This document shows positions 58,600 through 64,000 of a DNA stretch of 64,000 nt, piece after piece. Origin of the DNA: Mesorhizobium amorphae (lineage in GTDB: Bacteria > Pseudomonadota > Alphaproteobacteria > Rhizobiales > Rhizobiaceae). Positions within the stretch are counted from its first letter, which is position 1. Each line of letters starts with the position of its first letter. The position numbers and the translations under genes were made by a program. The notes below the pieces were generated by a model. The model saw only the letters and a list, made by a program, of their open reading frames with translations, did no database searches and was not told where the DNA came from. The stretch lies in NCBI GenBank assembly GCA_003240775.1, contig QFNI01000001.1, positions 124,001 to 188,000 of the forward strand, in the 5' to 3' direction.

Positions 58600-59628
58600 C
58601 TATCGTTCCGTCAGCTTCAGCTCGATGCGGCGGTTGCGGTCGCGCGCTTCGGGCGTGTCGGCAGGGTCGAGCGGCTGGAACTCGCCGAAGCCCGCCGCCA
58701 CCAGCCGGTTGGCCGGCACGCCGTTGGCGATCAGGAACTTCACGACGGAAGTCGCGCGCGCGGAGGAAAGCTCCCAGTTGTCGCGATAGCGCCCCGTGCC
58801 CGCGAGCGGGCGGTCGTCGGTGTGGCCGTCGACGCGCAGCACCCAGTTGATCTCTGGCGGGATCTCACGCTGCAGCTCGATGATGGCCTGGGCGAGCTTG
58901 CGCATCTCGTCCTGGCCCGCCGTGTTGATCACCTCCGAGCCCACGGGAAACAGCACTTCCGACTGAAACACGAAGCGGTCGCCCACGATTCGGATGTTCT
59001 CGCGGTCGCTCAGGATCTCGCGCAGGCGCCCGAAGAAGTCCGAGCGGTAGCGGTTCAGCTCCTGCACGCGCTGGGCGAGCGCCACGTTGAGGCGGCGGCC
59101 GAGATCGGCGATCTTGGCGTTGGATTCGCGGTCGCGCGTTTCCGACACGTCGAGCGCGTCCTCCAGCGCGCCGATCTGGCGGCGCAGGGCCGCGATCTGC
59201 TGGTTCAGAAGCTCCACCTGGGACAGCGCGCGCTGGGAAACCTGGCGCTCGTTGTCGAGCTCACCCGAAAGCGCGCCCACGCGCGCCTCCGCCGCGCCTG
59301 CTGCGCCCGCGCCTTGCGAAAGCAGCGTCTGCAGCCGCGTGCGCTCGGTCTCGGCCGCCTGCAGGCTCGCCTGGAGATTCGCGAGCTGGTCCGCGGAATC
59401 CTGGTTGGACGCCTGTTCCAGCGCGAGAAGCTGGGTCAGCTCGTTGATCTGCGAGTTCAGCCGGTTGAGCACCTGGTCCTGGCCCGCCACCTCGCGCGAC
59501 AGGAGAAACTGCGCCATCACGAAGACGCACAGGAGGAACATGATGGCCAGAAGCAGCGTGGACAGCGCGTCCACGAAGCCCGGCCAGTAATCGACGCGCC
59601 GGTCTCGGCCGCGGCGTCCGAGCGCCAT
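58600..59628 (-). CDS. MotB/OmpA-type membrane-anchored peptidoglycan-binding protein
   Basis: A 342-residue protein with one N-terminal membrane helix (DYWPGFVDALSTLLLAIMFLL, about 13-33), a long Gln/Leu/Ala-rich coiled coil (about 45-185) and a C-terminal OmpA domain (about 215-342) with GHTDDRP and NWELSSARA, which bind peptidoglycan. The plug-like helix and partner resemble MotA/MotB or ExbB/TolQ-type proton-driven stators. It starts 1 bp after the partner gene's stop. It is not a true MotB: there are no flagellar genes here. Confidence 0.88.
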   Translation of the reverse strand: MALGRRGRDRRVDYWPGFVDALSTLLLAIMFLLCVFVMAQFLLSREVAGQDQVLNRLNSQINELTQLLALEQASNQDSADQLANLQASLQAAETERTRLQTLLSQGAGAAGAAEARVGALSGELDNERQVSQRALSQVELLNQQIAALRRQIGALEDALDVSETRDRESNAKIADLGRRLNVALAQRVQELNRYRSDFFGRLREILSDRENIRIVGDRFVFQSEVLFPVGSEVINTAGQDEMRKLAQAIIELQREIPPEINWVLRVDGHTDDRPLAGTGRYRDNWELSSARATSVVKFLIANGVPANRLVAAGFGEFQPLDPADTPEARDRNRRIELKLTER

Positions 59629-59629
59629 C

Positions 59630-60700
59630 CTAGTTTTCCCGGCGCGAAAGCGTTTGCGCCAGCTTGTCCAGCGTTTCGCGCAGCGCGCGCTGTTCCTCGG
59701 ACTGCGCTTCCACCCAGTCGCGCATCATCTGCTGCTCGGAGCGCATGTTGCGCACGAGGCCCGAGATGCCGTCGGCGAGGTTCGCCATGGCGGTGGCGAC
59801 GCGCTGGTTGGAGCCGCCGGTTTCCTGCACCGCGCGCAGCCGCTCGGTGATCTCGCGCAGGTCGCCCGTCGCTTCAGTGCCCACACGTCCCTCAATCGGC
59901 GCCATGTCCGACGACAGGTCGGCCACGGTGGAGAGCCAGTTCTCGAGCTCGGTGTAGAAGCGCGTCTGCGCGCGTCCTGCCTGGAGGTCGAGAAAGCCGA
60001 GCACGAGGCTGCCGGCCAGGCCGAACAGCGAAGATGAAAACGCCGTGCCCATGCCTTCGAGCGGCGCGGCGAGGCCGGATTTGAGGGATTCCAGCACCGC
60101 ATTGGTGTCGCCCGTGCCGGGATCGAGCGCCTGGATCGTGTCGCCGATCGAGCCGATGGTTTCCAAAAGGCCCCAGAACGTGCCGAGCAGGCCCAAAAAC
60201 ACGAGGAGCCCGATCAGGTAGCGCGAGATGTCGCGCGCCTCATCGAGGCGGTTGGCGATCGAGTCCAGCATGGTGCGCATGGAACTCGCCGAGAACGCCA
60301 TGGACGACGAGCGCGACAGCATCGCCTTCATGGGCTGGAGCAGCACAGGCTCGGTGGTTTCCGAACCCTCGCGGAACGAGTTGACCCAGCGCACCTCGCG
60401 GAAGAGCCGCACCACCTGGCCGAAGGCGAGCAGGATGCCTACCACGAGCACGCCCAGGATCAGGCCGTTCAAGCCGGGATTGGTGGAGAAGGCGTTGGCG
60501 ATCTGCCGCGTCAGGATCGCGGCGACGAAGCCGGCGATGGCCAGAAACACCAGCATCGAGAGCAGAAAGACCTGCGGGCTCGACATGCGGTTGGGGTTGC
60601 GCCGGAAGAGCCGGCGGCGATAGCCATCGCGCGTGCGCTCGTCGCGCCCCCGCTCCGCGAAAGGCGGCAGGTCCTCGTCCTCGCTGCGTGTCGATGCCAT
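59630..60700 (-). CDS. MotA/TolQ/ExbB-type proton channel family protein
   Basis: A 356-residue inner-membrane protein. Helices near 45-65 and 75-97 precede the TolQ/ExbB core with GLLVFLGLLGTFWGLLETIGS near 165 and GMGTAFSSSLFGLAGSLVLGF near 215, the proton-pathway helices; a C-terminal helical region (about 245-356) is cytosolic. It pairs with the OmpA-domain protein as a predicted energised envelope complex. ATG 60700 fits the shortest frame covering the family. Confidence 0.88.
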   Translation of the reverse strand: MASTRSEDEDLPPFAERGRDERTRDGYRRRLFRRNPNRMSSPQVFLLSMLVFLAIAGFVAAILTRQIANAFSTNPGLNGLILGVLVVGILLAFGQVVRLFREVRWVNSFREGSETTEPVLLQPMKAMLSRSSSMAFSASSMRTMLDSIANRLDEARDISRYLIGLLVFLGLLGTFWGLLETIGSIGDTIQALDPGTGDTNAVLESLKSGLAAPLEGMGTAFSSSLFGLAGSLVLGFLDLQAGRAQTRFYTELENWLSTVADLSSDMAPIEGRVGTEATGDLREITERLRAVQETGGSNQRVATAMANLADGISGLVRNMRSEQQMMRDWVEAQSEEQRALRETLDKLAQTLSRREN

Positions 60701-60860
60701 CGCTGCCGCGCCGTCTCCCGATCCCGCCCGGAGGCGGTTCCGGGACGGGGCCACTCTAGCGGAGATTGTGTCTGAAATTAATGGCCTGCGGGCCGTTTGC
60801 CCGCCCGCACCCTGCGCTTTCCCCACCCCGCAAAGGGGAGGGGACCGCACAGGCCCGGCA

Positions 60861-61613
60861 TCAGGCCGCGCTGAGCTTGGCCAGCGTCTCGGCGTCCACC
60901 TCGAAGTTGGCGTAGACGTTCTGCACGTCGTCGTCGTCTTCGAGGGTGGCGACGAGCTTCATCAGGCCCTGCGCGCGCTCCTCGTCGACGGGCACGTTGT
61001 TGCCGGGGCGCCAGATGACCTTGACGGTCTCGGCCTCGCCGAGCCCTTCTTCGAGCGCGCGCGCCACTTCGCCCACATCCTCGAAGGCGCAGAGGATGGT
61101 GTGGCCGTTCTCCTCGTCGGACTCCACATCCTCGGCACCCGCCTCGATGGCCGCTTCCATCACCTTGTCCGCGCTGCCGGCCGAAGCGGGATAGGTGATC
61201 TCGCCCGCGCGGTTCCACATGAAGGACACAGAGCCGGTTTCGCCGAGCGCGCCGCCCGCCTTGGTGAAGGCCGCGCGCACGTTGGACGCCGTGCGGTTTC
61301 GGTTGTCGGTGAGCGCTTCCACGATCAGCGCCACGCCGCCCGGCCCGTAGCCTTCGTAGCGGACCTCTTCGTAGTTCTCGCCGTCGTTGCCGGCAGCCTT
61401 GTTGACGGCGCGCTGGATGTTGTCCTTGGGCATCGACTGCGCCTTGGCGTTCTGGATGGCCAGGCGCAGGCGCGGGTTCATGGCGGGGTCGGGCGTGCCG
61501 GTCTTCGCGGCCACCGTGATCTCGCGCGCGAGCTTGGAGAACATCTTGGACCGCATGGCGTCCTGGCGGCCCTTGCGGTGCATGATGTTCTTGAACTGAC
61601 TATGGCCGGCCAT
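60861..61613 (-). CDS. yebC: YebC/PmpR family regulator
   Basis: A 250-residue YebC-family protein, starting MAGHSQFKNIMHRKGRQDA, with SMPKDNIQRAVNKA near 60 and YEGYGPGGVALIVEALTDN near 86. Members act as transcription regulators or, more recently, in relieving ribosome pausing at prolines, a role that would complement EF-P. ATG 61613 is the family start. In many genomes it precedes ruvC; that gene is not seen here. Confidence 0.95.
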   Translation of the reverse strand: MAGHSQFKNIMHRKGRQDAMRSKMFSKLAREITVAAKTGTPDPAMNPRLRLAIQNAKAQSMPKDNIQRAVNKAAGNDGENYEEVRYEGYGPGGVALIVEALTDNRNRTASNVRAAFTKAGGALGETGSVSFMWNRAGEITYPASAGSADKVMEAAIEAGAEDVESDEENGHTILCAFEDVGEVARALEEGLGEAETVKVIWRPGNNVPVDEERAQGLMKLVATLEDDDDVQNVYANFEVDAETLAKLSAA

Positions 61614-61699
61614 GGCGTTCCCGTGCTTGACATGTTTGGATTTGGGGAGGTGGCGGGCATATACGAGAAACCCGCAAATCCGTCCAGAACAGGCATGCC

Positions 61700-62191
61700 A
61701 TGCATCGCTCAGCCCGTCTGCCGTCCTTGCCGCTCAAGGGCGGCTGCCAGTGCGGGGCGGTTCGCTACCGGATCGGGGCTGCGCCGCAGACCTTCTACTG
61801 CTGCCACTGCCGCGAGTGCCAGCGCCAGTCGGCGAGCGCTTTCGGCCAGTCGGTCTGGGTGGCGCGCGAGGCTTTCGCCTGCGGGGGCACGCTCGCATGC
61901 ACGACCCGCCGCGCGGATTCGGGCGCGGTGCGCGAGGGCTGGTTCTGCCCCGCATGCGGCGTGCGCATCTTCCACGCCGGCCCGGCCTCGCCCGAGGTCG
62001 TGGTGCGCGGCGGCACGCTCGACGACACCCGCTGGCTCGTGCCCGCCGGCCACATCTGGACCGCCTCGCGCCAGCCTTGGCTTTCCATTCCGCCCGACGA
62101 GTGGAGCCACCCCGGCGAGCCGGAAGACTTCACGCCCTTGATCGAGCGGTGGAAGGAGATGCTGCAGCGCGGTGCGGTCGCGAAGATGTGA
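61700..62191 (+). CDS. GFA family protein (CENP-V/GFA domain)
   Basis: A 163-residue GFA-domain protein with cysteine sets CQCG near 16-19, CCHCRECQRQ near 34-43 and FCPACGVRIFH near 82-92 for two zinc sites. Activity is not established for most members. It is a distant relative of the gene at 2576, and the two share only the fold. It is divergent from yebC. Confidence 0.87.
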   Translation: MHRSARLPSLPLKGGCQCGAVRYRIGAAPQTFYCCHCRECQRQSASAFGQSVWVAREAFACGGTLACTTRRADSGAVREGWFCPACGVRIFHAGPASPEVVVRGGTLDDTRWLVPAGHIWTASRQPWLSIPPDEWSHPGEPEDFTPLIERWKEMLQRGAVAKM

Positions 62192-62253
62192 GGCCCAGGC
62201 GCCGGGCATTTGCGCCCATAGTGCCGGGGAGACGCGCCCAGCCGGAGACTTCC

Positions 62254-63090
62254 ATGCCCCCGCTTCGCCTTCCCCTCTTCTTCGCCTTCGCATTGCTTTC
62301 CCTGCCCGCAGCGGCCCAGGACCGGCCGGCCGAACCGACCCCGAGCTCGTGCCTCGCAATGGCGCAAGCCCTGCCCGATGCGCGCTATGCCAGCTTCGCG
62401 CCCGCCCCGGGGCCCACGCTGGTGCAGGCCAAGGCCGACAGCGGCGAGGTGACGATCACCTATGCCGGCCATTCCACCTATCTGATCGACACGCCCGCCG
62501 GAGTGCGGGTGGCGACCGACTTCTCCGGCGTCTACGGCGCAGAGCCGCCGCCGCGGATCGCCACCATGAACAAGGCCCACCGCACCCACTACACCGACAA
62601 CCCCGACCCCCGGATCGAGCATGTGCTGCCCGGCTGGGGCGAGGGGCCGGGCGCGCCCGCCCGCCACGCGCTGACCGTGGAAGACGTCTATGTGCGCAAC
62701 GTGCCGACCGACATCCGCCGCTGGGGGCAGCTGGAGGAAGGCGGCAACTCGATCTTCATCTTCGAGGTGGCAGGGCTCTGCATCGGCCATCTCGGCCACC
62801 TGCACCACAAGCTCGAAGACGCCCATTACGGCGCGATCGGCCGGCTCGACGTGGTGATGGTGCCCGTGGACGGGGGCATGACGCAGTCGCTCTCCTCCAT
62901 GAGCGAGATCGCGACGCGGCTTTACTCCTCGGTGATCCTGCCCATGCATCGGCATTCGACGCCGATGGCGGAGTTCCTGGGGCTGATGGGCAGCGGCTTT
63001 GCGGTGGACCGCCGCGACGGGCGCTCGATCACGGTTTCGTTGCGCACCCTGCCGCGCCAGCCGACGATCGTGGTTCTCGACGGCGTTTGA
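62254..63090 (+). CDS. Exported MBL-fold metallo-hydrolase (UlaG-like)
   Basis: A 278-residue protein with a signal peptide ending near AAA-QDRP. The metallo-beta-lactamase-like core is recognised from TYAGHSTYLIDTPAGVRVATDFSG near 70-93, HLGHLHH near 182-188 and VVMVPVDGG near 202. The HxHxDH motif is degenerate (THYTDN), so the metal site may be altered. GGAG precedes ATG 62254. Relatives are often annotated as Zn-dependent hydrolases; the substrate is unknown. Confidence 0.82.
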   Translation: MPPLRLPLFFAFALLSLPAAAQDRPAEPTPSSCLAMAQALPDARYASFAPAPGPTLVQAKADSGEVTITYAGHSTYLIDTPAGVRVATDFSGVYGAEPPPRIATMNKAHRTHYTDNPDPRIEHVLPGWGEGPGAPARHALTVEDVYVRNVPTDIRRWGQLEEGGNSIFIFEVAGLCIGHLGHLHHKLEDAHYGAIGRLDVVMVPVDGGMTQSLSSMSEIATRLYSSVILPMHRHSTPMAEFLGLMGSGFAVDRRDGRSITVSLRTLPRQPTIVVLDGV

Positions 63091-63214
63091 TTCGGCCACC
63101 CAGCCATGCGGGCCGCTCAGAGGAGCCGGGCGCAACGGCTTGGCCATGCGGAAGACGAAGCCAAGCGGCTGATCCGCCACGACAAATCTTTGGATAAAGG
63201 GAAAAAGGGGACCC

Positions 63215-63248
63215 GGCCCGGCGCATGTCCCGTTCGGTGCGCCGGGCC
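63215..63248. repeat. 11-bp perfect hairpin in the 540-bp gap
   Basis: GGCCCGGCGCA (63215-63225) pairs with TGCGCCGGGCC (63238-63248) around a 12-base loop. It could end the MBL-fold transcript, although no T-tail follows. The gap 63091-63630 holds no convincing gene. Confidence 0.55.
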
Positions 63249-63501
63249 AGTCTCCACAGGGCGGCAAGACCCTGTTTCGCAGCTCGCAGCCTAGATGGCG
63301 GGGTGCGAGCGGGAAGCTCTATATAGCGAAATCCGTCTTAACGCCAGACAAACAAAGGCTTTGCAGGCCCGTCCGGTGAAACAGGCCGACGCTTGCCGCC
63401 TGCATCAAATGTGAAAGCATTCCTTTTCGAAACATGGTCTGCACGGGGTGCGGTGGGGGCTCCCCCTCTCCACTGTGCCCGGGGTCATCCACCCTATGGG
63501 C

Positions 63502-63571
63502 AAGCCCCGTCCGGCCTGGCCGGGCGGGGCTTCTCCTTTCGGGCAGGCCCGGGATCGCCGGGACGGGGCTT
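63502..63571 (+). promoter_or_regulatory. Leader with two mutually exclusive stems upstream of the SDR gene
   Basis: AAGCCCCGTCCGG (63502-63514) can pair with the nearby CCGGGCGGGGCTT (63520-63532) to give a terminator-like hairpin followed by CTCCTTTC. The same arm can pair instead with GCCGGGACGGGGCTT (63557-63571) with one bulged G. Two arms compete for one, as in attenuators or riboswitch platforms, 60 bp before the SDR start. An A/T-rich CTATATAG (63317-63324) upstream could be a -10 region. No known ligand motif was recognised. Confidence 0.4.
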
Positions 63572-63630
63572 GAGTTCCACCCCTTTCCTGATCCATGCAA
63601 AGGGCAGCTCACGAAAAAGAAGGCGGGCTT

Positions 63631-64000
63631 ATGGGCGAGAAGGTTGCCATCGTCGCGGCCGGTGGCTCGGGCATGGGCGCGGCAGCCGCGCGGCGGCTCG
63701 CAAGCGAGGGGTTCCACGTCGCGATCCTGTCGTCGTCGGGCAAGGGCGAGGCCCTGGCGGAAGAGCTGGGCGGCATCGGCGTCACCGGCTCCAACCAAGT
63801 CGGCGCGGACCTCGAGCGCGTGGTGGATGCCACGCTCGCCAAATGGGGACGCATCGACGCCCTCGTGAACAGCGCCGGCCACGGGCCGCGCGGGCCGATC
63901 CTCGACATCACCGACGAGGACTGGCACCGCGGCTTCGACGTGTATTTCCTGAACGTGGTGCGCGCGGTGCGGCTCGTCGCGCCCGTGATGGAAGCGCAGG
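63631..64000 (+). CDS. SDR family oxidoreductase, N-terminal part (cut by window edge)
   Basis: The first 123 residues of a short-chain dehydrogenase; the frame is open to the window end. The nucleotide loop is AAGGSGMGAAAA (residues 9-20) and the structural motif is NSAGHG near 79. The catalytic Ser-Tyr-Lys lie beyond the edge. ATG 63631 has AGAAGG upstream at a rather long distance. It is preceded by the leader with alternative hairpins. Confidence 0.88.
   Translation, partial: MGEKVAIVAAGGSGMGAAAARRLASEGFHVAILSSSGKGEALAEELGGIGVTGSNQVGADLERVVDATLAKWGRIDALVNSAGHGPRGPILDITDEDWHRGFDVYFLNVVRAVRLVAPVMEAQ

Noticed and set aside
58600..60700. A Zorya-type defence system (ZorA/ZorB are MotA-like and OmpA-domain proteins)
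   Set aside because: No ZorC, ZorD or ZorE gene flanks the pair; the neighbours are yebC and a Bug protein. The pair looks like a conserved envelope module.

Overview
The window is GC-rich, gene-dense chromosomal DNA of an alphaproteobacterium, most likely a member of the Hyphomicrobiales (Rhizobiales; Phyllobacteriaceae-like). The grounds are the gene families (iolC fused to its aldolase domain, a MurR/RpiR-type iol regulator with GGAA-N6-TTCC operators, MocE-type ferredoxin, Bug-type binding protein, zinc-free L31) and 108-bp RIME-like repeats. The species is not claimed. No tRNA, rRNA, CRISPR, prophage or transposase was seen, and every gene looks intact except the two cut by the window ends.

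Region 1 (1-22.2 kb) is an inositol and inositol-derivative catabolic island. It holds iolB, a small membrane protein, iolE, iolD and iolC in one minus-strand operon, an iolR-type regulator, inositol 2-dehydrogenase (idhA/iolG) with an SDR, and a ribose-type ABC importer with two paralogous binding proteins. It also holds two further Gfo/Idh/MocA oxidoreductases (one cut by the window edge), a TIM-barrel sugar isomerase, an Old Yellow Enzyme, a LacI regulator and, divergent from the LacI gene, a desaturase / Rieske ferredoxin / ferredoxin reductase operon that mirrors MocD-MocE-MocF. All protein families of the rhizopine (moc) pathway are represented here beside the iol genes. Candidate IolR operators lie upstream of iolC, between iolR and the divergent oxidoreductase, and (one mismatch) upstream of the ABC importer. 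No iolA is visible.

Region 2 (22.2-29.5 kb) is housekeeping or stress-type: two transglutaminase-like proteins, a two-pore-helix potassium channel with a C-terminal zinc ribbon, NAD(P)H-hydrate dehydratase, a histidine phosphatase, the SelO AMPylase, a small unknown protein and a NudK-type Nudix hydrolase. Region 3 (29.8-36.2 kb) is ugpBAEC (glycerol-3-phosphate uptake) and adenine deaminase. Region 4 (36.4-40.7 kb) holds divergent epmA and efp, a GNAT acetyltransferase and an AI-2E-type transporter with an unusual soluble tail. Region 5 (40.9-44.1 kb) is zur divergent from a zinc ABC importer. Region 6 (44.2-47.7 kb) is a cobalamin riboswitch followed by a DUF1636 protein and a BtuCDF/FecBCD-type importer.

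Region 7 (47.7-64 kb) mixes a 108-bp RIME-like repeat present twice, a 45-residue basic protein, glycerate kinase, thiamine pyrophosphokinase, an ABC-F ATPase, a SelT/SelW-like protein, a YbaK-type deacylase, a beta-hydroxyacid dehydrogenase divergent from a LysR regulator, rpmE, an ABC exporter, an orphan Bug protein, a MotA/TolQ-OmpA pair, YebC, a GFA protein, an MBL-fold protein, a 540-bp non-coding gap with strong alternative hairpins, and the start of an SDR gene. Intergenic spaces throughout carry several families of palindromic repeats.
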